DNA of 64,000 bases, taken from Burkholderiaceae bacterium. Its GTDB lineage: Bacteria > Pseudomonadota > Gammaproteobacteria > Burkholderiales > Burkholderiaceae_C. This document shows positions 42,595 through 50,890 of the stretch, one piece after another (position 1 is the first letter of the stretch; every line of letters starts with the position of its first letter). The notes under the pieces were generated by a model. It worked only from the letters and a program-made list of their open reading frames with translations, did no database searches and was not told the DNA's origin. The stretch covers positions 62,001 through 126,000 of the forward strand of contig JAIRVR010000017.1 of assembly GCA_031253795.1 (NCBI GenBank), read 5' to 3'. The translations under genes and the position numbers were made by a program.

Positions 42595-43872
42595 ATGGCA
42601 TCACCCTCTACCGAGCCCGACCTGCCCTGGCGCCTGGGTATGCGCTATGGGGTCCTGGGCGTGCCGCTGGCCTTTGTTTCGCTGCCGCTGTACGTGAACC
42701 TGCCCCACCATTACGCCGAGGTGGCGGGCGCGCCCCTGGCCGGGCTGGGCGCCGTGCTGCTGGCCACGCGGGCCTTCGATGCCGTGCTGGACCCGGCCCT
42801 GGGCCGCATGGCCGATGCGCTGCTGCGCCGTGGCCTGGCCCAGGCCTGGTGGGCCGCCGCCGTGGGCAGCACCCTGCTGGCCCTGGGCTTCGCCGCGCTG
42901 TGGCATCCGCCGCGGTCCGGCCAGGCCGCCATGCTGGCCTGGCTGGCGGCCACCCTGCTGTGGAGCACGCTGGCCTACAGCGCCGTCACCATCCTGCACC
43001 AGGCCTGGGCCATGCGCTGGGGCGGTTCGCCAGGCTGGCGGGCCCGGATCACGGCCTGGCGGGAGGGCGCCACGCTGGCGGGGGTGGTCCTGGCCAGCCT
43101 GCTGCCGGCCTGGTGGGGCCTGGACGCGGCCAGCCTGTGCCTGGTCCTGGGTCTGGTCGCAGGCCTGGCCTGCCTGCGCGGCCTGCGCTGGGGGACCACC
43201 GCAGGCGCCGGGCCGGATGTTGCCCGGCCCGGCCCCTCGCCCTGGCGGGATGCGGGCTTTCGCTGGCTGCTGGCCGTGTTCATGGCCAACGGCGTGGCCG
43301 CGGCCATACCCGCCACCTTGCTGCCCTTCTATGTGGCCGATGTGCTGCAGGCGCCGCACTGGCAGCCCTGGCTGCTGCTGTGCTATTTCGGCGCAGCGGC
43401 CCTGGGCCTGCCGCTATGGGCGCGGGCCGTGCCGCGCTGGGGCCTGGCGCCCTGCTGGCGCGCCGGCATGCTGGCCAGCGTGCTGGCCTTTGCCGCCACG
43501 CCCTGGCTGGGGGCCGGCGATGCCCCGGTCTTTGCCCTGGTCTGCCTGGCCAGTGGCCTGGCCCTGGGCGCGGACCTGGCGCTGCCGGGCGCGCTGCTGA
43601 CCGGCGTGATCCACCACAGCGGCGCCGGCGCCCGGGGCGAAGGGCGCTACCTGGGCTGGTGGACCTGCGCCACCAAGCTCAACCTGGCCCTGGCGGCAGG
43701 CCTGGCCCTGCCCCTGCTGGCCGCCAGCGGCTACCACAGCGGCGCCACCGACCCGCAGGGCCTGCGTGCCCTGGCCTGGCTGTACGGCGGCCTGCCCTGC
43801 GTTCTGAAACTCGGCGCCGCGGCCGTGCTGTGGCAGGCCGAACAACGGCATCCTGTGTGGAGGCGGATATGA
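42595..43872 (+). CDS. MFS transporter of the GPH (MelB-like) type
   Basis: A 425-residue membrane protein with about 12 hydrophobic helices and the GPH-type DPALGRMAD loop, which matches the sugar:cation symporter family. Starts at ATG 42595 (MASPSTEPD). Genes of this family recur within CFA-like lipid operons and might move a lipid precursor or flip a product; the sugar-symporter name should not be taken literally. The next ATG overlaps its stop. Confidence 0.82.
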   Translation: MASPSTEPDLPWRLGMRYGVLGVPLAFVSLPLYVNLPHHYAEVAGAPLAGLGAVLLATRAFDAVLDPALGRMADALLRRGLAQAWWAAAVGSTLLALGFAALWHPPRSGQAAMLAWLAATLLWSTLAYSAVTILHQAWAMRWGGSPGWRARITAWREGATLAGVVLASLLPAWWGLDAASLCLVLGLVAGLACLRGLRWGTTAGAGPDVARPGPSPWRDAGFRWLLAVFMANGVAAAIPATLLPFYVADVLQAPHWQPWLLLCYFGAAALGLPLWARAVPRWGLAPCWRAGMLASVLAFAATPWLGAGDAPVFALVCLASGLALGADLALPGALLTGVIHHSGAGARGEGRYLGWWTCATKLNLALAAGLALPLLAASGYHSGATDPQGLRALAWLYGGLPCVLKLGAAAVLWQAEQRHPVWRRI

Positions 43873-44447
43873 AAGCACTTGCCGATATCTCTCGGGCGCC
43901 GCGCGCGCCCTGGCTGCGCCGGGCCTGTCTGGGCCTGGCCTGCGCCGGACTGGCCGCCCTGCTGTCCGGCTGCGCCGGACCCCAGGTCCGGGACTATGCG
44001 CGCGAGCAGCCCGCGCTGGACCTGCGCGCCTACCTGGACGGCCCGCTCACGGCCCATGGCATGTTCACCGACCGCTCGGGCAAGGTGGTCAAGCGCTTTA
44101 CCGTGCACATGACGGGCCGCTGGCAGGGTGATGAAGGCCAGCTGGACGAGCATTTCGTCTACAGCGACGGCACCGAGCAGCGCCGCGTCTGGCACTTGCG
44201 CCACCTGGGTGACGGGCGTTACAGCGGCCGCGCCGACGACGTGGTGGGCGAGGCCCGGGGCGAGGGGGCGGGCAATGCCTTCCGCTGGCGCTACACGCTG
44301 GCGCTGCCGGTGGACGGGCGCGTCTGGAACGTGGACATGGACGACTGGATGTTCCTCATGGATGGCCGCCACATGCTCAACCGCACGACGATGCGCAAGT
44401 TCGGCATCCACCTGGGCGACGTGACCCTGGCCTTTGTCAAGGAGTGA
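43869..44447 (+). CDS. DUF3833-family lipoprotein
   Basis: A 192-residue protein with a lipobox LLSGC at about residue 36, preceded by a hydrophobic core, so it should be lipid-anchored. The mature domain (FTDRSGKVVKRFTVHMTGRW, WHLRHLGDGRYSGRADDVVG, WMFLMDGRHMLNRTTMRKFG) matches the DUF3833 family and predicts a lipocalin-like beta barrel that could carry a lipid between membranes. ATGA overlap with the transporter gene. AAGGAG near its stop serves the SDR gene. Confidence 0.85.
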   Translation: MKALADISRAPRAPWLRRACLGLACAGLAALLSGCAGPQVRDYAREQPALDLRAYLDGPLTAHGMFTDRSGKVVKRFTVHMTGRWQGDEGQLDEHFVYSDGTEQRRVWHLRHLGDGRYSGRADDVVGEARGEGAGNAFRWRYTLALPVDGRVWNVDMDDWMFLMDGRHMLNRTTMRKFGIHLGDVTLAFVKE

Positions 44448-44452
44448 AGGCC

Positions 44453-45244
44453 ATGGCGCTGTTCTCCCGTCCGCTGAACCCACCGCTGGCCGACTGGCAG
44501 GGGCGCTGGGCCTGGGTCGTGGGGGCTTCGTCCGGCATAGGCCGGGCCACGGCCCATGCCCTGCACCAGCAGGGCGCCCGGGTCATCGTCTCGGCCCGCC
44601 AGGCGAGGGCGCTGCAGGCCTTTGTGCAGGACCATCCGGGCTGCGTGGCCCTGCCGCTGGATGTGACCGACGCGACCGCCATGCGCCAGGGCATGCAGGC
44701 AGTGCTGGCCCATGCAGGCCGGGTGCCGGACCTGGCGCTGTACTGCGCGGGCCACTACCGGCCGCAGCGCGCCACCGCCTTCGATCTGGCCGAAATGCAG
44801 CGCCACTGGGCGGTGAACTATGGCGGCGCCCTGCATTGGCTCGACGCCCTGCTGCCGGCTCTGGTGGCGGGCGGCAGCGGCCACCTGTGCCTGGTGGGCA
44901 GCGTGGCGGGCTATCGCGGCCTGCCCATGTCCCTGGCCTACGGGCCCACCAAGGCCGCGCTCAACAATCTTGCGGAAAACCTCTACCTGGACCTGCATCC
45001 GCTGGGTCTGGGCGTGTCCATCGTCAACCCCGGCTTCGTGGACACACCGCTGACCGAGGGCAACCGCTTCCATATGCCCGCCATGATCAGTGCCGAGCAG
45101 GCCGCGCAGCACATGCTGCGCGGCTGGGCCAGGGGACGGTTCGAAATGCACTTTCCACGCCGCTTCACGGCCTGGATGCGCCTGCTGCGCTGCCTGCCCC
45201 ATGCCTGGTATTTCGCCGCGGTGCGCCGCGTCACGGGAGCCTGA
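44453..45244 (+). CDS. Short-chain dehydrogenase/reductase of the lipid operon
   Basis: A 263-residue SDR. Cofactor motif VGASSGIGRATA, catalytic Tyr-Lys in AYGPTKAAL, with the Ser in GSVAGY. The C-terminal tail (MLRGWARGRFEMHFPRRFTA and a hydrophobic stretch) looks membrane-associated, as in SDRs acting on lipid substrates. The ATG at 44453 is preferred over GTG 44444 because AAGGAG sits eight bases upstream. It would reduce or oxidise a keto or hydroxy group on the modified acyl chain. Confidence 0.87.
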   Translation: MALFSRPLNPPLADWQGRWAWVVGASSGIGRATAHALHQQGARVIVSARQARALQAFVQDHPGCVALPLDVTDATAMRQGMQAVLAHAGRVPDLALYCAGHYRPQRATAFDLAEMQRHWAVNYGGALHWLDALLPALVAGGSGHLCLVGSVAGYRGLPMSLAYGPTKAALNNLAENLYLDLHPLGLGVSIVNPGFVDTPLTEGNRFHMPAMISAEQAAQHMLRGWARGRFEMHFPRRFTAWMRLLRCLPHAWYFAAVRRVTGA

Positions 45245-45248
45245 ACCC

Positions 45249-45725
45249 ATGCCCATCGATGTCTCCGATCCGCGCCTGCTCCGGCTGGTGGCCGCCTATG
45301 AAACGCTGAGCCGCGACAACCTGCCGCAGCTGCTGTCCCTGTACGGTGAGCAGGCCTGGTTCAAGGACCCGTTCAACGAGGTACGGGGGCGCGCGGCCAT
45401 CGGCCGGATCATGGCCCATATGTTCGACACCCTGGGCGCGCCGCGCTTTGTCGTCCACCAGGGGCTGGTGCAGGGCGAGCAGGGCTTTCTGGCCTGGGAG
45501 TTCCATGGCCTGCGCAGCGGCGGCCAGCCCCTGTGCATACGGGGCGCTTCCCATCTGCGCTTTGCGGCCGACGGCCGGGTGGACTGGCACCGGGACTACT
45601 GGGATGCGGCCGAGGAGCTGTATGCCAGGCTGCCCTTGCTGGGCCCCTTGATGCGCTGGCTGCAGCGCAGGCTGGCCGCACCCCAGCCTCCGGCCGCTGC
45701 TTTCCAGGACGTGGCCGGGCCCTGA
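45249..45725 (+). CDS. NTF2-like (SnoaL-fold) protein
   Basis: A 158-residue protein with the NTF2-like fold: LVAAYETLSRDNLPQLLSLY, ARFKDPF-like WFKDPFNEVRG, and the last strands GRVDWHRDYWDAAEELYARL. It is the last gene of the operon, four bases after the SDR. Such proteins often act as lyases, isomerases or binding partners of lipid-like substrates; the specific role is unknown. The stop is followed by a 62-base gap and a new promoter region for the ABC exporter. Confidence 0.83.
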   Translation: MPIDVSDPRLLRLVAAYETLSRDNLPQLLSLYGEQAWFKDPFNEVRGRAAIGRIMAHMFDTLGAPRFVVHQGLVQGEQGFLAWEFHGLRSGGQPLCIRGASHLRFAADGRVDWHRDYWDAAEELYARLPLLGPLMRWLQRRLAAPQPPAAAFQDVAGP

Positions 45726-45787
45726 GCGCCCAGGGCCGCTCCCGGGGCGAAGCTGTGTAGAATCCGTCCCCCTTTCTTCGCAGCACC

Positions 45788-46645
45788 ATGTCCCAGATCG
45801 TCGTCGACCAGCTTTGCAAGACCTACCGCATCCATGAGCGCGATCCTGGCGTCATGGGCGCGGTGCGCGCCCTGGTGCGGCCGCGCCACCGCACGGTCCA
45901 GGCGCTGGATGGCGTGTCCTTCGCGCTGGAGCGCGGCGAGCTGCTGGGCTTCATCGGCCCCAACGGCGCGGGCAAGTCCACCACCATCAAGATCCTGTCG
46001 GGCATTCTGCGGCCCGATGGCGGCAGCGTGCGCGTCGACGGGCGCGACCCCTTTGACGACCGCGAGCGCCATGTGGGCCGCATCGGCGTGGTCTTCGGCC
46101 AGCGCAGCCAGCTGTGGTGGGATCTGCCCGTGGGCGACGGCTTCGCGCTGCTGCGCGACCTGTACCGGGTGGACCCCCGGCGCTTTGCGCGCACCCGCGA
46201 CGAACTGGTGGCCATGCTGCACCTGGAGCGGCTGCTGGACCAGCCCGTGCGCCAGCTGTCCCTGGGCCAGCGCATGCGTGCCGAGATCGCGGCCGCCCTG
46301 CTGCACGAGCCCGACATCCTCTTTCTGGACGAGCCCACCATCGGCCTGGACGCACCCTCCAAGCTGGCCGTGCGCGACTTCGTGCTGCGCGCCAACCGGG
46401 AGCGCGGCACCACGGTACTGCTGACCACGCACGACATGCATGACATCGAGGCCCTGGCCCGGCGCGTCATCGTCATCGGCCACGGCCGCGTGCTGGCCGA
46501 CGGTGCCGTGGATACGCTGCGGGCCCAGGTGCTGGCCGCGCGCCGTCCCGGTGAAGGCCTGGCCGACGGCGACGAAGGGGAGGGCATGGCCATCGAGGCC
46601 GTGATCGCCCGCTTCTACGCCATGCACGGCGCATCGGAGCACTGA
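45788..46645 (+). CDS. ABC exporter ATPase (viologen-exporter type)
   Basis: A 285-residue ATPase. Walker A GPNGAGKST, Q-loop FGQRSQLWWDLPV, signature LSLGQRMRAE, Walker B ILFLDEPTIGLD and switch TTHDMHD. The extended Q-loop (GQRSQLWWDLP) and LSLGQRMR signature are characteristic of ATPases paired with ABC2_membrane_6 permeases. With the two permeases downstream it should export a hydrophobic or cationic compound. The next gene starts five bases after its stop. Confidence 0.9.
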   Translation: MSQIVVDQLCKTYRIHERDPGVMGAVRALVRPRHRTVQALDGVSFALERGELLGFIGPNGAGKSTTIKILSGILRPDGGSVRVDGRDPFDDRERHVGRIGVVFGQRSQLWWDLPVGDGFALLRDLYRVDPRRFARTRDELVAMLHLERLLDQPVRQLSLGQRMRAEIAAALLHEPDILFLDEPTIGLDAPSKLAVRDFVLRANRERGTTVLLTTHDMHDIEALARRVIVIGHGRVLADGAVDTLRAQVLAARRPGEGLADGDEGEGMAIEAVIARFYAMHGASEH

Positions 46646-46650
46646 GCGCC

Positions 46651-47487
46651 ATGGGCTGGCCCCTTGCACTGCGCCCCTATGTGGCGGCCTTCGCCTCGCG
46701 CTTTCTGCTGATGCTGCAATACCGCACGGCCGCCTATGCGGGCTTTGCCACGCAGTGCTGGTGGGGCGCCATCAAGACCATGGTGCTGACGGCCTTCTAC
46801 GACAGCGCGCCGCCCGGCAGCGCACCGATGGCGCTGGAGCACGCCATCACCTATGTATGGCTGGCCCAGGGCCTGTTCGCCCTGCTGCCCTGGAGCGGCG
46901 ATCCCGATGTGGCGCTGGCCGTGCGCACGGGTGCCGTGGCCTATGACAGGCTGCGGCCTGTGGATGCCTATGCGCTGTGGTTCGTGCGGGCCGCGGGCTG
47001 GATCGCGGCGCGGGTGCTGCCGCGTATGGCGCTGATGCTGGTGTTCGCGGGCCTGGTCCTGCCGCTGGCGGGCCTGGGTGCCTGGGCCTGGCAGTTGCCG
47101 GCCGGATGGATGGCGGGCCTGGGTTTCGTGGTCTCGCTGCTGCTGGCCCTGCTGCTGTCCACGGCCCTGGTGATTCTGCTGAACGTCGCCGCGGCGGCCG
47201 CGCTCAACGAAAAGGGCATCAACACGCTGGCGGCGCCCGTGGTCATCGTGCTGTCGGGCAATCTGCTGCCCCTGGCCCTGATGCCCGACGCCTGGCAGAC
47301 CGCGCTGCTGCTCCAGCCCCTGGCCGGCGTGATGGACATTCCCGCCCGCATTTATTTCGGCCAGATGGCCGGCCAGCAGATGCTGGCAGGCCTGGTGCTG
47401 CAAGGCCTGTGGATTGCCGTGATCGTGGCCCTGGGCCGCATGGCCATGGCGCGCACCATGCGCCGGCTGGAAGTGCAGGGGGGCTAG
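46651..47487 (+). CDS. ABC-2 family permease (first of pair)
   Basis: A 278-residue membrane protein with about six hydrophobic segments, starting MGWPLALRPYVAAFASRFL. The pattern FLLMLQYRTAAYAGFATQC and YVWLAQGLFALLP matches the family of half-permeases found with viologen-exporter-type ATPases. It should dimerise with the product of 47491. Substrate unknown. Confidence 0.85.
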   Translation: MGWPLALRPYVAAFASRFLLMLQYRTAAYAGFATQCWWGAIKTMVLTAFYDSAPPGSAPMALEHAITYVWLAQGLFALLPWSGDPDVALAVRTGAVAYDRLRPVDAYALWFVRAAGWIAARVLPRMALMLVFAGLVLPLAGLGAWAWQLPAGWMAGLGFVVSLLLALLLSTALVILLNVAAAAALNEKGINTLAAPVVIVLSGNLLPLALMPDAWQTALLLQPLAGVMDIPARIYFGQMAGQQMLAGLVLQGLWIAVIVALGRMAMARTMRRLEVQGG

Positions 47488-47490
47488 CAC

Positions 47491-48294
47491 ATGGGATCAC
47501 TGTCCATGTTCCTGCGCCTGGCGCTGGCTTCGCTGTCCGGCCAGGCGCGCTATCCGGCCTCGGCCCTGATGCTGACCCTGGGCCAGTTCCTGGTCACGGG
47601 CATCGAGGTGATCGCGGTCTGGGCGCTGTTCCAGCGCTTTGGCGAGGTGCAGGGCTGGCGCATCGGCGAGGTGGCCCTGTTCTACGGCCTGGTCAACTGC
47701 ATGTTCGCCCTGGCCGACGCCCTGGGCCGGGGCTTCGACGTGCTGGGCACGCAGTTCCTGCGCACGGGGGCCTTCGACCGCCTGCTGCTGCGCCCGCGCC
47801 CCCTGTGGCTGCAGCTCATGGGCCATGACCTGCGCATCAGCCGCCTGGGCCGACTGCTGCAGGGGACCCTGGTGCTGGGCTTCGCCACAGCCCAGGGCGA
47901 TGTGCTGTGGACGCCCCAGGCCGTGGCCATCGCGCTGTTCGCCGTGCTGGGCGGCGTGGCATTGTTCCTGGGCATTCTGGTGCTGCAGGGCGCGCTGTCG
48001 TTCTGGACCGTGGAAAGCCTGGAGGCCGCCAACGTGCTCAGCTATGGCAGCGTGGAAGCCGGCCAGTACCCGCTGGCCCTGTATGCGCGCTGGTTCCGCA
48101 GCCTGCTGACCTTCGTGGTGCCGCTGGCCTGCGTGGCCTACTACCCGGCCCTGGCCATTCTGGGCAAGGCCGACCCGCTGGGCGCGCCCGCCTGGCTGGG
48201 CTGCGTCTCGCCGCTGGCGGGCCTGGCCTTTCTCTGGCTGGCCTCGGGTGCCTGGAGGCTGGGCGTGAGGCATTACACGTCCACCGGCAGCTGA
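47491..48294 (+). CDS. ABC-2 family permease (second of pair, ABC2_membrane_6)
   Basis: A 267-residue membrane protein of the PF06182 type with about six helices: FLRLALASLSGQARYPASAL, LGRGFDVLGTQFLRTGAFDR and LTFVVPLACVAYYPAL. The three genes are separated by five and three bases and form a complete exporter. The RGFDVL...RTGAFDRLLLRP segment is typical of the family. Confidence 0.87.
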   Translation: MGSLSMFLRLALASLSGQARYPASALMLTLGQFLVTGIEVIAVWALFQRFGEVQGWRIGEVALFYGLVNCMFALADALGRGFDVLGTQFLRTGAFDRLLLRPRPLWLQLMGHDLRISRLGRLLQGTLVLGFATAQGDVLWTPQAVAIALFAVLGGVALFLGILVLQGALSFWTVESLEAANVLSYGSVEAGQYPLALYARWFRSLLTFVVPLACVAYYPALAILGKADPLGAPAWLGCVSPLAGLAFLWLASGAWRLGVRHYTSTGS

Positions 48295-48346
48295 GGGCGG
48301 AGCGCGCGCATAGACTGCGTGTTTTGCTTTTTGGGAAACTCGCAGC

Positions 48347-48817
48347 ATGACAGCAGATGAACGATTCGCCGCGGCCGCGCGCGAACTGGGCCACAGCTTC
48401 GACGGGGAGATCAAGATCGGCGGCAACTACACGCCCGTGGTGCGCGACGGGGGCCAGCTCTTCGTCAGCGGACAGATTCCGCGCGTGGGTGACCGGTTGC
48501 TCTACGTGGGTGCCGTGGGCGCCGACATCGGTCTGGCCGACGCCAGGACGGCCGCCGCCATTTGCGCCATGCGGGCCCTGGCCTTCGTGCAGCGCGCCGC
48601 GGGTTCGCTGCAGGCCGTGCGCGCCATACCTCGCATCACCGTCTATGTGCGCTCGGCGCCCGCCTTCACCCAGCAAAGCGAGGTGGCCGACGGGGCTTCC
48701 GACCTCATCGCCCGCGTGCTGGGCCCGGTGGGTGCCCATACCCGCACCTCGGTGGGCGTGTTCCAGCTGCCCAAGGGCGTGGCCGTGGAAGTGGACCTGA
48801 TCGCCCGCGTGGACTGA
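48347..48817 (+). CDS. RidA-family protein (conserved Arg present)
   Basis: A 156-residue Rid protein: GGQLFVSGQIPRVGD, the conserved strand ITVYVRS, and the C-terminal RTSVGVFQLPKGVAVEVD. R133 aligns with the catalytic Arg of imine deaminases, so activity in removing 2-aminoacrylate or related imines is plausible. The N-terminal extension of about 20 residues is unlike RidA proper and fits the YjgH/Rid2-7 groups. It lies 52 bases after the exporter and convergent with 48823. Confidence 0.85.
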   Translation: MTADERFAAAARELGHSFDGEIKIGGNYTPVVRDGGQLFVSGQIPRVGDRLLYVGAVGADIGLADARTAAAICAMRALAFVQRAAGSLQAVRAIPRITVYVRSAPAFTQQSEVADGASDLIARVLGPVGAHTRTSVGVFQLPKGVAVEVDLIARVD

Positions 48818-48822
48818 GGCTC

Positions 48823-49014
48823 TCAGCCCTGGCTGGCCGGCGGCGTCTCGTTGCGTGCCTTCCAGGCCCGCAGTGCCTGCCGGTAGGCGTCCATCTCCAG
48901 GTCGTAGGTATCGAAGATGCAGGGGTCGCAGCCATTGCCGCAGCAGGCGTCCAGGTCGGGCTGCTCGGGTGGCTGGGGCATGGGATCGGGATCGGTGGCG
49001 GTTGCGGTGCTCAT
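48823..49014 (-). CDS. Small Cys-rich oxidoreductase-like protein
   Basis: A 63-residue protein with a Pro-rich N-terminus and the motif DACCGNGCDPCIFDTYDLEM, giving C24, C25, C29 and C32, then a helix YRQALRAWKARN. This is the Oxidored-like domain (PF09791), seen also as the N-terminus of larger oxidoreductases. It probably binds a metal or Fe-S cluster; function unknown. The gene is followed upstream by the DUF4180 gene, five bases away, on the same strand. Confidence 0.8.
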   Translation of the reverse strand: MSTATATDPDPMPQPPEQPDLDACCGNGCDPCIFDTYDLEMDAYRQALRAWKARNETPPASQG

Positions 49015-49019
49015 GGCCG

Positions 49020-49406
49020 CTATTGTCCTGCCTGGCCGGCCAGGACCTGCAGCCTGTGGCGCAGCGCATCGCGGTCGGCCACGAACCAGGTATTGCGGCC
49101 CCGGTTGGCTTCGCGCACAAAGGCGCTGAGCGCCTGGCTGCGTGCCAGCCAGGGCGATATATCTCCGACCACGGCGAGGCGGACGCCATAGTTCACCAGC
49201 TTTTGCAGGGCCATGCCGGCCAGGCCGCTGTCGAGCCGGAAGAAATCATCGGGCAGCGCATGGGCGTCGATGGCCACCCAGGCCGCTTCCTGCGCGCGCG
49301 CCGCAGCGACCATGTCCAGCACCTCGCTTTCACGCAAGGCAAATCCGGCGGGGGGAAGAAAGTGCAGCAGGCCGGGTTCGGCCTGTTCCGGGGTGGTGGT
49401 GTCCAT
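49020..49406 (-). CDS. DUF4180 family protein
   Basis: A 128-residue protein matching DUF4180: LRESEVLDMVAAARAQEAAW, FFRLDSGLAGMALQKLVNYG, RLAVVGDISPW and the ending NRGRNTWFVADRDALRHRL. The alpha/beta pattern resembles a STAS-like or MazG-like small domain. Function unknown. It is downstream of an excisionase-type HTH gene (19-base gap), a neighbour pair that may form a small regulatory module. Confidence 0.8.
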   Translation of the reverse strand: MDTTTPEQAEPGLLHFLPPAGFALRESEVLDMVAAARAQEAAWVAIDAHALPDDFFRLDSGLAGMALQKLVNYGVRLAVVGDISPWLARSQALSAFVREANRGRNTWFVADRDALRHRLQVLAGQAGQ

Positions 49407-49425
49407 GCAGGTGGTCCTGGTGTGG

Positions 49426-49842
49426 TCAATTCCCGTCCTGCGCCTGGGCCAGCAAGGTCTCCAGGGCGGACAGCAGGGTGGCCGTATCGGCCGGCGAGGC
49501 CGTCACGATGAGCTTGAGCCGGTCCGTGGCCGGGTCGAAGGCCGCGTCCAGCTGCAGCGGCTGGCCCGGGGCCGGCCGGCCAGAGGCCAGCGCCAGCAGC
49601 GACCGGGACAGATGGCGGTGCAGGGCCGGCGTGGCCGGCGCGATGTCCACGACGGTGGTGGCGCGGGCCACCGGGGCGGGGGCGGATGGAGGCACGGGCG
49701 CCAGCGCGGCCAGATCGGCGGGCAGGATGCGGTAGGCCTTGCCCACGCGCGTGGCATGCAGGCGGCCTTCGCGGATGAAGCGCAAAACGGTCTTGGGATG
49801 CAGTCGCAGCAGCCGGGCCGCGTCGTCGACGGTGTGGAACAC
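49426..49842 (-). CDS. Excisionase/MerR-type HTH protein
   Basis: A 138-residue protein whose first 50 residues are an HTH_17 domain (FHTVDDAARLLRLHPKTVLR, FIREGRLHATRVGKAYRIL), as in phage excisionases and chromosomal DNA-binding proteins. After an Ala/Pro-rich linker comes a C-terminal domain (LQLDAAFDPATDRLKLIVTA, LLSALETLLAQAQ) that may bind a partner or ligand. Start at 49842. The downstream DUF4180 gene is a candidate partner. No prophage genes are near, so an excision role is unlikely. Confidence 0.82.
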   Translation of the reverse strand: MFHTVDDAARLLRLHPKTVLRFIREGRLHATRVGKAYRILPADLAALAPVPPSAPAPVARATTVVDIAPATPALHRHLSRSLLALASGRPAPGQPLQLDAAFDPATDRLKLIVTASPADTATLLSALETLLAQAQDGN

Positions 49843-49901
49843 GGGAACTCAGGTGATGGTGTATGTTTCCTATTGTTGCATTGAATAGGGTGCAATGTGG
49901 A

Positions 49902-50807
49902 TCAATTTCCAAGGCAGCGGGGCGCCGGAAAATCGATCACGCCCTGGATCACCTGCCGCATCTCGGTGATCAGCGGCCGCACATCGTCGCGGCGCCACTG
50001 CACGGTATAGGTCAGCGGTGCCAGCGTGCCGCCGCCCGGCAGCACGCGCAGGGCGCCGCGCTGCTGCAGGGCCAGGGCCCACTGGGAGGGCATGTAGGTA
50101 AAGCCCAGGCCGTCCACCACCATGCCCACCACGGCGCCCCAGCTGTTGCAGCTGAGCTGGCGCTCCACGGCCAGGCCATGGCGCTGCAGCCAGTCATCCA
50201 GCGTGCGTGTGGCGCCCGAGCCCGTGGGCAGGGAAATCAGCAGCTGCTCGCGCACCAGGCGCTGCGGCAGCCCGGTGCCGGCCCGTGCGAGAAAGGCCTC
50301 GGAAGCCACCCACACGAAATGCGCCTGGGCCGCCTGTTCGAAGGCCAGGCTGGCGCGCGACGAGGTGCCGGCGATCACGGCGCAGTCCAGTTCCCCGTCC
50401 ACCAGGCGCCGCTCCAGCACCTGGCCGATATCGGCATAGGGCTCCAGCTGCAGGTCCGGGTGCAGGGTGGCCAGCCGGTCCACCAGGCGGGGCAGCCAGG
50501 TCAGGGCGCTGAGTTCGCCCAGGCCCAGCCGGCAGCGTCCCTGCAGGCCCGCGCTGCGGCCCGCGGCCTCGCGCAGCTCGGCCGCGCCGTGCAGCAGTTC
50601 GCGGATGCGCGGCAGCAGCAGCTGGCCCTGGGGCGTGAGCTCGGCGGCGCGGCCGCTGCGGTCGAACAGCGGCACGCCCAGCGAGGCTTCCAGCTCGGCG
50701 ATGCGTTTGGACAGCGAGGACACCGACACATGGACACGGTCGGCCGCCACCGAGAAATTCAGGCAGGTGGCGGCCCAGTAGAAAGCTTCCAGCTGTTTGA
50801 GCGTCAT
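49902..50807 (-). CDS. LysR-family transcriptional regulator
   Basis: A 301-residue LysR protein (MTLKQLEAFYWAATCLNFSV). The HTH includes SVAADRVHVSVSSLSKRIAE; the Phe-Ser-Val-Ala-Ala-Asp and Ser-Val-Ser-Ser-Leu-Ser pattern departs slightly from the usual TQPALS. It is divergent from the alpha-hydroxy-acid oxidase at 50891, with an 83-base gap that holds a striking 9-bp dyad. It therefore probably controls 2-hydroxy-acid oxidation. Confidence 0.9.
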   Translation of the reverse strand: MTLKQLEAFYWAATCLNFSVAADRVHVSVSSLSKRIAELEASLGVPLFDRSGRAAELTPQGQLLLPRIRELLHGAAELREAAGRSAGLQGRCRLGLGELSALTWLPRLVDRLATLHPDLQLEPYADIGQVLERRLVDGELDCAVIAGTSSRASLAFEQAAQAHFVWVASEAFLARAGTGLPQRLVREQLLISLPTGSGATRTLDDWLQRHGLAVERQLSCNSWGAVVGMVVDGLGFTYMPSQWALALQQRGALRVLPGGGTLAPLTYTVQWRRDDVRPLITEMRQVIQGVIDFPAPRCLGN

Positions 50808-50821
50808 ATGCTTATTTTCAT

Positions 50822-50857
50822 AAAAGCGAATGATGGATTTCTATTTATTTCGCTTTT
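50822..50857. promoter_or_regulatory. Dyad AAAAGCGAA-N18-TTCGCTTTT in the LysR/oxidase gap
   Basis: Perfect 9-bp arms at 50822-50830 and 50849-50857 with an 18-base AT-rich spacer. The arm centres are 27 bases apart, between the divergent LysR (50807) and alpha-hydroxy-acid oxidase (50891) genes. It may be a two-site LysR-type operator or could form a hairpin in a leader. Confidence 0.45.
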
Positions 50858-50890
50858 TCTTCACAGCGGCAAGGCCTACAGTGGCTGGCG

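Noticed and set aside
49426-49842. Prophage or integrative element marked by an excisionase
   Set aside because: No integrase, phage structural genes, attachment-site repeats or tRNA target are seen around it; the domain is common in chromosomal regulators.
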